Under the pieces are notes generated by a model. It searched no databases. It saw only the letters and a list, made by a program, of their open reading frames with translations, and was not told where the DNA came from. Below, piece by piece: positions 33,718 through 42,303 of a DNA stretch of 64,000 nucleotides. The stretch is from Caldifarciminota bacterium. Its GTDB lineage: Bacteria > Hydrothermota > UBA3073. Position 1 is the stretch's first letter, and every line of letters begins with the position of its first letter. The position numbers and the translations under genes are program-made. The stretch spans positions 1-64,000 of the forward strand of contig JAUWGP010000002.1 of NCBI GenBank assembly GCA_030606335.1, given 5' to 3'.

Positions 33718-34563
33718 TTAATTGGCGCTAAATAATATTGGTAACACATCACCCGCCATTCCAGTAATTACATAATCTGCAAGTGATGAAAGGGACGTTG
33801 GTTCAGGTGAGATCTCAATTATAGTCACTCCACTCTCCTTTGCAGTATAAGGCAGGGAAGCGGCTGGATAGATAACACCAGAAGTGCCAATCAAAAGTAG
33901 GGTCTTGCATTTTTTTACTTCGATATGTGCATTCTCAAACTCACTCTGTGGTAGTGACTCTCCAAACATGACCACATCGGGTCTCCTTCTGCCTCCACAT
34001 TCACATCTTGGTAGTATGAGATTCATCATCTCATGTCGTCTTGTAGATTTTAGATTTTCAAGCATAGATTTTAGTTCTTCTTTGCTTTTTTTCTGTCTTT
34101 TCCCGCATTTCATACATCTCATAACGAATAGATTTCCATGAAGCTCGTATACCCTCTTGTTACCTGCCTCCTGATGTAGGTTGTCTATATTCTGGGTTAT
34201 AACACACGAAAGGATACCCTCATCCTCTAATTTTGCAAGAGAGATGTGTGCTGGATTAGGTTTCGCAGAAATTATACCTCCATAAACGTCGGAAATAAAA
34301 TCCTTTATCCTCTGAGGCTTAAAGAAAAGAAGGCTGGAGAGACCAACCATGTTGCCATATATTGAGATGTCATACTTATCCCATATTCCTCCGGTCTCTC
34401 TGAAGGTCGGTATTCCACTTTCCTTTGATATACCCGCTCCAGTAAGGGCAATCACACTACCACGGTATATAATTTCCCTGACTAAAGAATATTCATCGGG
34501 ATTAACTATATGATTTTCACTTTCTCTAATCACTTTGGACATAATTTTACTCAATCTCCTCAC
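33718..34563 (-). CDS. Sir2-family NAD-dependent protein deacylase
   Basis: The 281-residue sirtuin has the NAD motif LTGAGISKESGIPTFR, the catalytic TQNIDNLHQEAG with the general-base His, a zinc site (CMKCGK and RCECGG), and LIGTSGVIYPAASLPY plus a C-terminal EISPEPT-type segment. The class appears to be the CobB/class III or U-like group. It starts either at GTG 34563 or at ATG 34542 (MSKVIRES); a GGAG lies inside the longer form. Deacylation targets are unknown. It faces away from the barrel gene at 34901. Confidence 0.92.
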   Translation of the reverse strand: MRRLSKIMSKVIRESENHIVNPDEYSLVREIIYRGSVIALTGAGISKESGIPTFRETGGIWDKYDISIYGNMVGLSSLLFFKPQRIKDFISDVYGGIISAKPNPAHISLAKLEDEGILSCVITQNIDNLHQEAGNKRVYELHGNLFVMRCMKCGKRQKKSKEELKSMLENLKSTRRHEMMNLILPRCECGGRRRPDVVMFGESLPQSEFENAHIEVKKCKTLLLIGTSGVIYPAASLPYTAKESGVTIIEISPEPTSLSSLADYVITGMAGDVLPILFSAN

Positions 34564-34632
34564 CTATTCTCTTTAATATACTATAATACTATAAAAAAAT
34601 TGATTTGTCAAAGATTTTGTTAAAAATTTTTC

Positions 34633-34661
34633 TTGACAAAATCTCTTTTTAGTGATATAAT
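34633..34661 (+). promoter_or_regulatory. Promoter of the 34901 barrel gene
   Basis: TTGACA at 34633-34638, a 17-nt spacer and TATAAT at 34656-34661. The leader to the ATG at 34901 is about 230 nt and contains a five-codon reading frame (ATG 34782) preceded by no clear SD. I see no recognised riboswitch in it. Confidence 0.85.
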
Positions 34662-34900
34662 GTATGGCAGTTTATAGTCTAATATATTCACCCAAGGGTT
34701 CTTTTAAAGCTTCGAGCATCGACACCCACAAACAATAAATTTAAAGGACAATAATTTCATAAACGAAGGGATAACACAAAAATGAAAGGGGGTGATTGAA
34801 AGAGGTAATTATATATTCTTCTGTTAAGTGGAAGAACAGGAGTATTAATGTGGTACATCTTCCACGAAACCTGTTATTGAAAGTAATGAGGAGGTGTGTA

Positions 34901-35443
34901 ATGAGAAGGTTAATTCCAGTAATGGCAGTTGTAATGATAGCTGCTCCTGTATTTGCCGGTATGGGTATTGGTGGTTTTGGTAATATTTCTATACCTATGG
35001 GTGATTTTGGTGATGCTGCTGGTATGGGTTTTGGTGGTGGTGTAAAATTCTGCTATGACTTTTCGCCAACGCTTGGCCTGGGAGTCGAGGCAGGTTATGT
35101 AATGTTCGGCGAGAAAGAAGAAGGTTTTGAGTTTACCTGGAATATGATTCCCGTAATCGCTGGCATTAACTACTATTTTTTACCTGCACCAGCAAAATTG
35201 TATGCGACAGCCGGAGGTGGACTCTATATAGTCGGCTGCAAGATAACAATTGGTGATGTGAGCGAAAGTGATTCTGAGAGCAAGTTCGGGTTTTTCGGTG
35301 GGCTTGGGATGGAATATCCTTTTGGAGAATCAATGACATTTGATGCCAATGTTAAGTTTAACCATGTTCCCTCTGATGGAAGTTCCTTTCAGTATATCGC
35401 AATCAATGCCGGTGTCAACTACTACTTCCCTGTAGGACTCTGA
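34901..35443 (+). CDS. Small outer-membrane beta-barrel protein
   Basis: A 180-residue protein with a signal peptide (MRRLIPVMAVVMIAAPVFA) and Gly-rich amphipathic strands ending in VNYYFPVGL, which fits an 8-stranded OmpW/PorT-like barrel. AGGAGG lies 8 nt before ATG 34901, which sets the start; the frame is open upstream but without signal-peptide logic. It has its own promoter and a strong terminator, so it is monocistronic. Function unknown. Confidence 0.75.
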   Translation: MRRLIPVMAVVMIAAPVFAGMGIGGFGNISIPMGDFGDAAGMGFGGGVKFCYDFSPTLGLGVEAGYVMFGEKEEGFEFTWNMIPVIAGINYYFLPAPAKLYATAGGGLYIVGCKITIGDVSESDSESKFGFFGGLGMEYPFGESMTFDANVKFNHVPSDGSSFQYIAINAGVNYYFPVGL

Positions 35444-35460
35444 AAGTAAGGTATAAAATA

Positions 35461-35490
35461 AAAGGGGGGATAATTTATCCCCCCTTTTTT
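35461..35490 (+). terminator. Rho-independent terminator
   Basis: Stem AAGGGGGGATAA / TTATCCCCCCTT followed by TTTT, directly after the barrel gene. Confidence 0.92.
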
Positions 35491-35515
35491 ATTTGGTTCC
35501 ATTCTGAAGAAATAA

Positions 35516-36313
35516 ATGAAATCTATGAAAGCTGTTTTAATTCATGAGAAAGAAACCATAAATACCTGTTTGCAAAGAAATGTAGCTTTAAACGTTTACA
35601 GTGTAGGAGATTTGGATAATTTCTTCTGGCCTTATACAATCTGGTATGGTTTAGAAGATGCAGGCGAAATCAAGGCTTTAATACTCTGTTATACAGGGAT
35701 AATCCCTGCAAATATACTTGCACTTACAGAAATCGAAGATATAAGTTACTACAAAAAACTGCTTAATTCTATTATGGAACTCCTGCCTAAAAAGTTCTAT
35801 TCACATCTAACTTATGGTCTTGAAGATGTATTATCTCAAAAATATAAACTATCCTCACATGGCAAACATTTTAAAATGTTACTAAACAAAGTTGACCTAT
35901 TAGAAAGATTTGATACTTCAGAGGTTATCGCTTTGTCAGAACAACACGGTAAGGAATTATTCAATTTCTTTAAGGAAAGCTATCCCGGGCATTGGTTTGA
36001 TTCCAGAATGTTACAAAGTGGTATGTACTTTGGCATAAAAAGAGATAACAAGATTGTAAGTGCAGCAGGTATTCACGTATATTCTCGCAAATATAGAGTT
36101 GCAGCTTTAGGCAATATAGCAACTCATCCAGATTATAGATGTCAAGGACTGGCAAAATCAGTGACTTCCAAATTATGTAAAACATTAAAAACTTCAGTTG
36201 AAACGATATGCCTGAATGTACATTCAGAGAACATAAGTGCAATCAAATGTTATAAAGCCCTTGGTTTCGACATATTTACAGAATATTATGAATTTATGGC
36301 AGAAGCAAAATAG
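35516..36313 (+). CDS. GNAT-family N-acetyltransferase
   Basis: A 265-residue acetyltransferase. The C-terminal GNAT half shows LGNIATHPDYRCQGLAKSVT (the acetyl-CoA-binding V/A-T-x-P...R-x-x-G-x-A signature), then LNVHSENISAIKCYKALGFDIF. The N-terminal half (about 1-130) resembles the FR47/GNAT-like double-domain group. It has no own visible promoter after the preceding terminator and a weak SD. It is the last gene before the cassette array; the first array-type promoter lies 50 nt after its stop. Substrate unknown. Confidence 0.82.
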   Translation: MKSMKAVLIHEKETINTCLQRNVALNVYSVGDLDNFFWPYTIWYGLEDAGEIKALILCYTGIIPANILALTEIEDISYYKKLLNSIMELLPKKFYSHLTYGLEDVLSQKYKLSSHGKHFKMLLNKVDLLERFDTSEVIALSEQHGKELFNFFKESYPGHWFDSRMLQSGMYFGIKRDNKIVSAAGIHVYSRKYRVAALGNIATHPDYRCQGLAKSVTSKLCKTLKTSVETICLNVHSENISAIKCYKALGFDIFTEYYEFMAEAK

Positions 36314-36362
36314 TGACTTCTTTAAACAAGCATCTGCATTACTTCCTTTTAAATTTTTTTGC

Positions 36363-36391
36363 TTGACAAAACTGGTAAAGTATTATATAAT
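36363..36391 (+). promoter_or_regulatory. Array promoter P1
   Basis: TTGACA (36363-36368), 17-nt spacer, TATAAT (36386-36391). Downstream 'tatatcagaaagatctgcatggca' matches the P9 leader (52634 on) rather than the GTTA-ended leader. The rest of the 36314-36691 gap is a family B repeat. Confidence 0.85.
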
Positions 36392-36497
36392 TATATCAGA
36401 AAGATCTGCATGGCAAAGAAATAACAAAAGAAACAAGCTCTTTCCCCGCCAAGGCGGGGCAGGCAATCCCTGTTCATAATTAATAAATTAAATCTTA

Positions 36498-36652
36498 TCT
36501 CTGTGGTTCCCCTGTTAAATAAAGTACCAGGAGTGATTAATTGTCCTTAATTTTGTAAATATTTAACAGTGTTCACCCTGTTTAATAGAAGCGTTAACTG
36601 TAGCCTTCTGACATTCATTGTTAAGATATTTAACAGGGTGAATCTGTGGTTA
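36498..36652 (+). repeat. Extended family B repeat
   Basis: Nearly identical to 28741-28893, including 'tagaagcgttaactgtagcc'. It is inserted between promoter P1 and the gene at 36692. Confidence 0.85.
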
Positions 36653-36691
36653 ATTTTTCATATTTCATATTATCTCAAAAGGAGAACAATC

Positions 36692-37204
36692 ATGGATAAC
36701 GAAGTGAAGTTCTATGAACAGGGACTGGAAGAATATCCTAAAGCAGGCGTGGTTTTTGGTAATTTTATGATGTTACTATGGATTGGCCTGGGAACAATTG
36801 CCTGTTGGTTTTTACATCCGGTTACCGCTTTTATTTATCTTGCTTTTGCCATTATAATAGTCTTTGTTGTCTTGCGAAAGTTGGTTTGCATAAATTGTTA
36901 CTATTATGATAAAAGATGTAGTATGGGTTGGGGAAAACTCTCTGCTCTATTTTTTAAGAAGGGTCATATTGAAGAGTTCTCCGCAAGTAGTGGTGTAAAA
37001 CTTGCTCCTATTACATATGGATTGTTAAGTCTGGCACCACTTATTTTAATAATTATTTCGCTTATTCAACAATTTTCAATACCTAAACTGATTATACTAT
37101 TACTCCTGCTTTTGGTTTCTTTTTATAGTGCATCAGTGGGTAGAAAGAAAAGTTGTGCAGAATGTAAAATGAAAACAATCTGTCCCGGGAACGCAGCAAA
37201 ATGA
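36692..37204 (+). CDS. Membrane protein with two cysteine clusters
   Basis: A 170-residue protein with about four membrane helices (about 27-45, 48-68, 110-128, 132-150). A conserved-looking cytoplasmic loop after the second helix reads LVCINCYYYDKRCSMGWGKL, and the tail has CAECKMKTICPG. These C-x2-C/C-x4-C sets suggest metal or Fe-S binding. AAAGGAG lies 7 nt before the ATG. I do not recognise a named family. No attC follows directly; the next element is promoter P2. Confidence 0.65.
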   Translation: MDNEVKFYEQGLEEYPKAGVVFGNFMMLLWIGLGTIACWFLHPVTAFIYLAFAIIIVFVVLRKLVCINCYYYDKRCSMGWGKLSALFFKKGHIEEFSASSGVKLAPITYGLLSLAPLILIIISLIQQFSIPKLIILLLLLLVSFYSASVGRKKSCAECKMKTICPGNAAK

Positions 37205-37250
37205 AAAATAAAACAACAGGACTTAATAAGTTTAATTTTAACAGGTCAAT

Positions 37251-37363
37251 TCCCCTTTGTTTTTTCCCTTGACAAAATCGTGATTTTGTTATATAATAAA
37301 GTATATTATATGGTCAAGATTAGACGTGATTGTAAATTGATTAGTACAGATAAACCTATGTTA
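37251..37363 (+). promoter_or_regulatory. Array promoter module P2
   Basis: TTGACA (37269-37274), 17-nt spacer, TATAAT (37292-37297). The conserved leader 'ttagtacagataaacctatg' follows, ending at GTTAGAC (37360-37366). The upstream boundary has diverged from the TTATACCCCACC form. Confidence 0.88.
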
Positions 37364-37441
37364 GACGCTGTTTCGAAATTGACAATAAGGCTAAGAAAGA
37401 AGCTGCGGTCCTATCCTTTGTAATGAAAGGAGGTGAAATAT

Positions 37442-37972
37442 ATGCGAATACTTACATCCAAGCGATTAATGGTACCGTTTATTAGTCTCGCTTTAATCTT
37501 TGGTCTTTGTGTGTCTTCTTTAATGGCACAACAGAAATTCAAGATTGCGGGAAAAATCACAGCTGCTTACACTGTACGTGAGGTAGTCGAGGTTGGTGAC
37601 ACTGAAGGACACTCACTTTATTTATTAAAAAATGAAGGATTCAATGAAAGCACAGGTGAGCATAAATTCATGGACGGAGCTGAAGTTGTTTGGTTTGGTA
37701 TTGCTGATTATATACAGGGCAATGGACCTCACACGGTTTATACGAAAATGTCCTTGAATGATAATGTGGTCTATGCTAAAGCTGAAGGGAAGACTACAAC
37801 AATTCTTTCTCCAGAAGGCAAACCTGTCACCACATTTGAAGGAACAATGTCTTTTACAAAAGGGATAGGCAAGTACAAAAACATCCAGGGAAGTAGTACT
37901 TATAAGGGAAAGCTTGTTTCAAGCGTTATCATAGTAATGAAATGGGAAGGAGAATATTTCATTAAACAGTGA
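37442..37972 (+). CDS. Secreted AOC/DUF3224-like beta-barrel protein (cassette gene)
   Basis: A 176-residue protein with a signal peptide (about 1-26, ending SSLMAQQ). The C-terminal half has FEGTMSFTKGIGKYKNIQGS, the pattern of allene-oxide-cyclase-like small barrels (DUF3224/AOC group). AGGAGG sits 9 nt before ATG 37442; a GTG at 37433 lies too near it. It is followed by the clear attC at 38070-38203. Function unknown. Confidence 0.7.
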   Translation: MRILTSKRLMVPFISLALIFGLCVSSLMAQQKFKIAGKITAAYTVREVVEVGDTEGHSLYLLKNEGFNESTGEHKFMDGAEVVWFGIADYIQGNGPHTVYTKMSLNDNVVYAKAEGKTTTILSPEGKPVTTFEGTMSFTKGIGKYKNIQGSSTYKGKLVSSVIIVMKWEGEYFIKQ

Positions 37973-38069
37973 GGCAAGAGCCTCGTTGTTTGATCCTTCT
38001 ATAGGAAAAGTCTTTGCAGGACCGCAGCTTCTTTACACATACTGTAGGAAATTCACCAAGCAAAATAGC

Positions 38070-38203
38070 GCCTAACAAGGCAATTAAGTTGACCCGAAGG
38101 GCTCTGTGCAAATTAAGACGTTCAGAGCTCCGCATCAGTTGTTTTTAAATTCAGAACGTTCGGGGCGCCGCAACCTTCGGGCAACTTATAGCCAGCGTTA
38201 TAC
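38070..38203 (+). other. attC-like site 1
   Basis: GCCTAAC (38070-38076) to GTTATAC (38197-38203). Arms TAACAAGGCAATTAAGTTGA and, in reverse complement of the 3' side, TAACGCTGGCTATAAGTTGC pair imperfectly, followed by CCGAAGG / CCTTCGG. About 60 bp of loop separates them. This is the layout of integron attC sites. Confidence 0.9.
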
Positions 38204-38323
38204 CCCACCCCACTCCCCTTTTATTTTTCCCTTGACAAAATAGCTATTGTGTTATATAATACAAGATGTCATATGGTTATTAAAGGCAGTGATTGTAAAT
38301 TTATTAGTACAGATAAACCTATG
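38198..38323 (+). promoter_or_regulatory. Array promoter module P3 (126 bp, GTTA-bounded)
   Basis: The module begins at TTATACCCCACC right after the G of attC 1 and ends at the G of 'cctatG|TTAGCC'. It has TTGACA (38232-38237), 17-nt spacer, TATAAT (38255-38260) and the conserved leader 'ttagtacagataaacctatg'. Same length and both borders as P8 (50871-50996). Confidence 0.9.
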
Positions 38324-38390
38324 TTAGCCCGCTTCGTCCGAACTGCCAGCTGCTTTCAACTGGCATATTACTGCAACAGGAGGTCAGTCA

Positions 38391-39182
38391 ATGGCTACAC
38401 CTAAAGGATATGTTGATCCTGATTATCTTCGGGTCGTTGGAGAGTTTCTTAACCAACTCAAGCGACGCACGTATACCAGCATGCAAATTGAAACGGGCCA
38501 TAAAGTGCTCGATGTTGGCTGTGGGCCCGGCACCGATACGATACCCCTGGCGCAACTTGTCGGCTCAACTGGACAAGTGAACGGCGTAGATTACGATGAA
38601 GCAATGGTCGCGGAAGCCGAGCAGTGCGCCGAGAAAGCGGGCGTAAGCGCCTGGGTCAAACACAAACAGGCCGATGCCACCTCGCTGCCATTTGAGTCTG
38701 GGTATTTTGACTCATGCCGTAGTGAGCGGTTGTTTCAACATTTACTCAATCCAGCGGCGGCTTTGGCCGAAATGACTCGTGTGACCAAAATAGATGGCTG
38801 GGTCGTTGTGCTGGATACCGATTGGGGTTCAGGTGGTATTGATACCAGTGAAATTGACGTTGAGCGGCGATTGAGTCGCTTTAATGCGGAGCGGATGTTT
38901 CACAATGGTTATTCTGGCCGCCAATTGTATCGGTTGTTCAAGAAGCAAGGTTTGACCGATGTCTCTTTTGAAGTGTTTCCCGTCGCGGTGACGAGTTATG
39001 CTCTTGGGCGCCAGATGTGGACACTGGATAGATTGGAGAGAGAAGCCCTTGCCGAAAACATAATCACGGAAGATGAACTTCACCGCCTGCAAACAAGCTG
39101 TGAGCAAGCCGATGCCGAGGGTGTGTTCTTTGGCTATGGTTGCGTGACGCTGGTCGCAGGTCGCAAAGGCGGCCATCTTTAG
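38391..39182 (+). CDS. Class I SAM-dependent methyltransferase (cassette gene)
   Basis: A 263-residue methyltransferase with motif I VLDVGCGPGTDTIPLA, motif II-like NGVDYDEAMVAEA, ADATSLPFESGYFDSCRSE and motif IV-like LAEMTRVTKIDGWVVVLD, characteristic of the Methyltransf_11/25 group. It is clearly more GC-rich than the flanking genes and has different codon use, consistent with acquisition as a cassette. AGGAGG precedes the ATG. It lies between module P3 and the compact attC 2. Substrate unknown. Confidence 0.88.
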   Translation: MATPKGYVDPDYLRVVGEFLNQLKRRTYTSMQIETGHKVLDVGCGPGTDTIPLAQLVGSTGQVNGVDYDEAMVAEAEQCAEKAGVSAWVKHKQADATSLPFESGYFDSCRSERLFQHLLNPAAALAEMTRVTKIDGWVVVLDTDWGSGGIDTSEIDVERRLSRFNAERMFHNGYSGRQLYRLFKKQGLTDVSFEVFPVAVTSYALGRQMWTLDRLEREALAENIITEDELHRLQTSCEQADAEGVFFGYGCVTLVAGRKGGHL

Positions 39183-39191
39183 CATAAGAGC

Positions 39192-39259
39192 GGCTAACCC
39201 CGCCATGCAGCCGACACACTCAGCTGCGATTCGCGTGCGGTTGATAGCAACCGTTAGGC
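39192..39259 (+). other. attC-like site 2 (68 bp)
   Basis: GGCTAAC (39192-39198) to GTTAGGC (39253-39259), with imperfectly pairing arms (CCATGCAGCCGAC on the left, GTGCGGTTGATAGCAACC on the right). It is a compact site 7 nt after the methyltransferase stop. No promoter module follows, so the next cassette depends on upstream transcription. Confidence 0.85.
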
Positions 39260-39315
39260 GGATGATTGTACTTGTTCATAAGGATTGAAAAGCTGATTGT
39301 GTTGGGGGTGCGACG

Positions 39316-39972
39316 ATGATGAATGTATGCTTCAATTGTGGTGAATACCGCGCTGACAAGATCATCGATCCAAGCGGACCATACGCTATTTGCCCTGTAT
39401 GTGAGTACAAACATCCCTTCCTGCAGCTTCCTCTCCTCGTCGTCGGAGGAGCAAGTGGAACGGGGAAATCAATGGTGTGTCATGCTCTGCTGGGGAGGAT
39501 GAATGGAGTGGTGCTGCTTGAAGGCGATCTTTTGTGGCAACCGGAGTTCAATAAGCCGGAAGATAAGTACATTGAATTCTTTGAGACGTGGCTGCGGATA
39601 TGCAAGAGTATATCACAGTCGGGCAGACCGGTTGTGATATTCAACGCGGGGATGGGGGTGCCGGAGAATGTGGAAGGATGCGTGGAGCGGCGGTACTTCT
39701 CGGATGTACATTACTTGGCATTGATATGTGACGATGAGGTGTTGGCGGAGCGACTGCGTAGTCGTCCGGTGTGGCAGAAGAGCAGTGGTCCGGCGAACGT
39801 CGAGGAGCAAGTAGGGTTTAATCGCTGGTTCAGGGAGCAAGGGGCACAAACAGAAACAGTGATTGAGTTAATAGACACAACAGGGGTTTCAGTGGAAGAG
39901 ACAGCAGAGCAGGTAGCTTTGTGGGTTTGCAGGAAGATTGGGGGTACTCGCTCTGGGGACGCATCCGCCTAA
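39316..39972 (+). CDS. Zinc-ribbon P-loop kinase-like protein (cassette gene)
   Basis: A 218-residue protein. The N-terminus has a CxxC...CxxC zinc ribbon (CFNCGEY ... CPVCEYKHP, about 5-35). A P-loop nucleoside/adenylate-kinase-like domain follows with Walker A VGGASGTGKSMV (about 43-54), LLEGDLLWQPEF and a lid-like ERLRSRPVWQ. The last codons (TRSGDASA) and the TAA stop run into the following attC, a typical cassette feature. GC-rich relative to the host. The phosphorylation target is unknown. Confidence 0.78.
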   Translation: MMNVCFNCGEYRADKIIDPSGPYAICPVCEYKHPFLQLPLLVVGGASGTGKSMVCHALLGRMNGVVLLEGDLLWQPEFNKPEDKYIEFFETWLRICKSISQSGRPVVIFNAGMGVPENVEGCVERRYFSDVHYLALICDDEVLAERLRSRPVWQKSSGPANVEEQVGFNRWFREQGAQTETVIELIDTTGVSVEETAEQVALWVCRKIGGTRSGDASA

Positions 39973-40098
39973 CCAGCATATGAAGCTGACCGCCTAATCG
40001 AGCATCCTTCAGTTGTTTGTTTTCGTTCTTGCAGCGCTTCATATCGCGGGTAATGTCACTGCGAAACCCGCAGGCAGCTTATGCGCCATCCGTTATCT
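39967..40098 (+). other. attC-like site 3
   Basis: GCCTAAC (39967-39973, containing the upstream gene's TAA stop) to GTTATCT (40092-40098). AGCATATGAAGCTGAC pairs imperfectly with GGCAGCTTATGCGCC. About 80 bp of loop. Confidence 0.88.
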
Positions 40099-40216
40099 GA
40101 CTATGGATTTATACAAAGCATGAATGGAAAAGGTAACAGTTGAATACATATGTTTAGTATGCTTAGAGATGTTTTTGTATCTTTTTTGCGGATAATAATT
40201 AGGAAAAGAGGAATAT

Positions 40217-41845
40217 ATGGCAAACAAAAAGACATTTAATGACCTTGGGCTTTCAGCAAAAGTACTGGAGGCAATTGATAAAAAGGGGTTTGAAGAGCCA
40301 ACCGCAATTCAGGCTATGACTATCCCTGTAATGCTAAGAGATGATACTAATATCATCGCTCAAGCCCAAAATGGTACAGGCAAAACAGCTGCATTTGGAT
40401 TATCTCTGATAGAAATGGTTAACACAGATTCCAAAACAGTTCAGGCACTAATTCTAGTTCCTACACGAGAGTTAGCCATTCAGGTATCAGAAGAAATCAA
40501 TTCACTCAAAGGAGACAAGGATATCAAAATAGTACCAATATATGGTGGTCAATCTATTGATCAACAGTTACGCAGATTAAAAAAAGGTGTCCATATTGTA
40601 GTTGGGACTCCGGGTAGGGTAATTGATCATCTTAACAGAAAGACACTAAAGCTTGGAAAAATTGAGCATCTGATACTTGATGAAGCAGATGAAATGCTAA
40701 ATATGGGATTCATCGAAGATATGGAAGAAATAATGAAGCATACAAATCTTGATAAAAGAACGTTATTGTTTTCAGCAACAATGCCAGGAAAGATAAAGGA
40801 CCTTGCACATAAATACATGGACGGTTATGAGTTTCTTAAAGTTAAGACGGAGCAACTGACAACTGATCTGACGGAGCAAATATACTTTGAGGTAAAAGCC
40901 TATGACAAATTTGAGGCACTATGCAGGATAATAGATATTGAAGATGATTTTTATGGTTTGGTTTTCTGCAGAACAAAGAGTGATGTTGATTCTCTTGTAG
41001 CTCATTTAATGGATAGAGGATATGACGCAGAAGCTATTCATGGAGATTTATCACAGGCGCAAAGAGAAAGAACTCTTAAAAAATTTAGGGAACAAAGAGT
41101 CAATATTCTTATAGCAACAGATGTTGCAGCACGTGGAATTGATGTTTATAATCTCACCCATGTTATAAACTATTCACTACCTCAAGATCCAGAGTCGTAT
41201 GTTCATCGAATAGGCCGTACAGGAAGGGCCGGGAATGAGGGCACCGCTATTACGTTTATTACTCCTAGTGAGTATAAGCGGCTGATGTTCATACAGAGGA
41301 TCGCCAGGACTGATATTAAGAAATCAAAAATACCGAAGGTAAAAGATATTATCGAAGCCAAAAAGAAAAAAATATCCGATGATCTGACTACTATTCTTGA
41401 AGATGAGATTGATACTAAATATCATAACTGGGCTAAGGAATTGCTTGAGGATAATAATCCGACAGAAATATTAGCTGCTGTACTTAACTATTCTTTCGAA
41501 GAAGAACTCAATCCTGATGCCTATGGTGAAATAAAAGAGGTCGGTGCAAAGGGGAAGCAACTTGACCAACAGGGTAAAGCAAGACTTTTTGTCGCACTTG
41601 GTAAGAAAGACAAGATTAATGCCAAAAAACTTGTTGAGCTTATTATGAGTAGAGTCTCAGTTAAACCCAAACATATCAGAGACATACAGATAATGGACAA
41701 ATTTTCTTTTATAACTGTTCCTTTTGAAAAAGCAGAGAAAATTGTTGTCAGTTTTAAAGAAAAGGGTCAGAAACCGCTGATCGCTCATGCCAAGAAAAGA
41801 ACAGATAAAAATGGCATGCAACGGACGCGCGGGGCGCACCGCTGA
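40217..41845 (+). CDS. DEAD-box RNA helicase (cassette gene)
   Basis: A 542-residue ATP-dependent RNA helicase of the DeaD/CshA type. Visible motifs are Q motif (GFEEPTAIQ), I AQNGTGKTAA, Ia PTRELAIQ, Ib GTPGRVIDH, II LDEADEML, III FSATMPG, IV VFCRTKSD, V ATDVAARGIDVYN and VI HRIGRTGRAG, plus a C-terminal RNA-binding DbpA-like region (about 460-525). The last codons (MQRTRGAHR) fall in attC-like sequence. Base composition is host-like. A helicase this size is unusual as a cassette cargo. GAGGAATAT precedes the ATG. Confidence 0.95.
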   Translation: MANKKTFNDLGLSAKVLEAIDKKGFEEPTAIQAMTIPVMLRDDTNIIAQAQNGTGKTAAFGLSLIEMVNTDSKTVQALILVPTRELAIQVSEEINSLKGDKDIKIVPIYGGQSIDQQLRRLKKGVHIVVGTPGRVIDHLNRKTLKLGKIEHLILDEADEMLNMGFIEDMEEIMKHTNLDKRTLLFSATMPGKIKDLAHKYMDGYEFLKVKTEQLTTDLTEQIYFEVKAYDKFEALCRIIDIEDDFYGLVFCRTKSDVDSLVAHLMDRGYDAEAIHGDLSQAQRERTLKKFREQRVNILIATDVAARGIDVYNLTHVINYSLPQDPESYVHRIGRTGRAGNEGTAITFITPSEYKRLMFIQRIARTDIKKSKIPKVKDIIEAKKKKISDDLTTILEDEIDTKYHNWAKELLEDNNPTEILAAVLNYSFEEELNPDAYGEIKEVGAKGKQLDQQGKARLFVALGKKDKINAKKLVELIMSRVSVKPKHIRDIQIMDKFSFITVPFEKAEKIVVSFKEKGQKPLIAHAKKRTDKNGMQRTRGAHR

Positions 41846-41860
41846 TGCCCGCCGTTAGAC
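41803..41860 (+). other. attC-like site 4 overlapping the helicase 3' end
   Basis: Ends with a good GTTAGAC box (41854-41860) preceded by GCTGATGCCCGCC. The left arm GGCATGCAACGGACGCGC lies within the helicase coding sequence and pairs imperfectly, and the RYYYAAC box is degraded (GATAAAA). A compact site of the kind common in environmental cassettes. Confidence 0.65.
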
Positions 41861-41947
41861 AAACCAGGCATGATATGAAACGTGACGACGCGACGGCACC
41901 ACTAGCGGCGAAAAGATAACGGACAACGGGAAAAAAGGAGGCACACA

Positions 41948-42058
41948 ATGGGAGACAAAGGCAAAAAGGATAAGGAAAAGGGTCGGAAACAGAAGAAAAC
42001 AAAACGGGAACAAAAGGCAAAAAGGAAGCTGGATAAACAACAGAGAAAAATCCCGTAA
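41948..42058 (+). CDS. 36-residue lysine-rich peptide (cassette gene)
   Basis: A very basic small protein beginning MGDKGKKDKEKGRKQKKTKR, almost entirely Lys/Arg/Gln/Glu. AAGGAGG lies 8 nt before the ATG, a strong start signal. It follows attC 4 and begins a new cassette. Peptides starting MGDK-K-KDK are seen in several environmental genomes, though I cannot assign a role; nucleic-acid binding is a guess from charge. No clear attC follows; the 245-nt gap to the next gene contains an inverted repeat CTCTTGAT / ATCAAGAG (about 42229-42255). Confidence 0.62.
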   Translation: MGDKGKKDKEKGRKQKKTKREQKAKRKLDKQQRKIP

Positions 42059-42303
42059 CAAAAAGTATCGTGAGATGTCCGCCTCACCAGTACGACCAAA
42101 ATGGTCGTGTCCCTTGATGGACCTGCAATGGTGCCCTGTTCTTGGCTCCATGGCGGGCGGTCCCGCCCTGATGGGGTCTTTCAGGGAGACAGAGGTTCAA
42201 ACGGAAAAGGGGGTGGGTCAAATCTTTACTCTTGATGCATTGTGGCTATCAAGAGCCATAATAAAAGTGTGTCAAGAGCATTAATTATTAACAGGAGGGT
42301 ATC

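Noticed and set aside
34666..34900. Riboswitch in the long leader of the 34901 barrel gene
   Set aside because: No recognised aptamer core or alternative terminator stem is apparent; only a long leader and a tiny ORF.
41855..42151. Phe-rich minus-strand reading frame of about 98 codons
   Set aside because: It is the shadow of the lysine-rich plus-strand peptide (AAA/AAG read as TTT/CTT) and has no SD.
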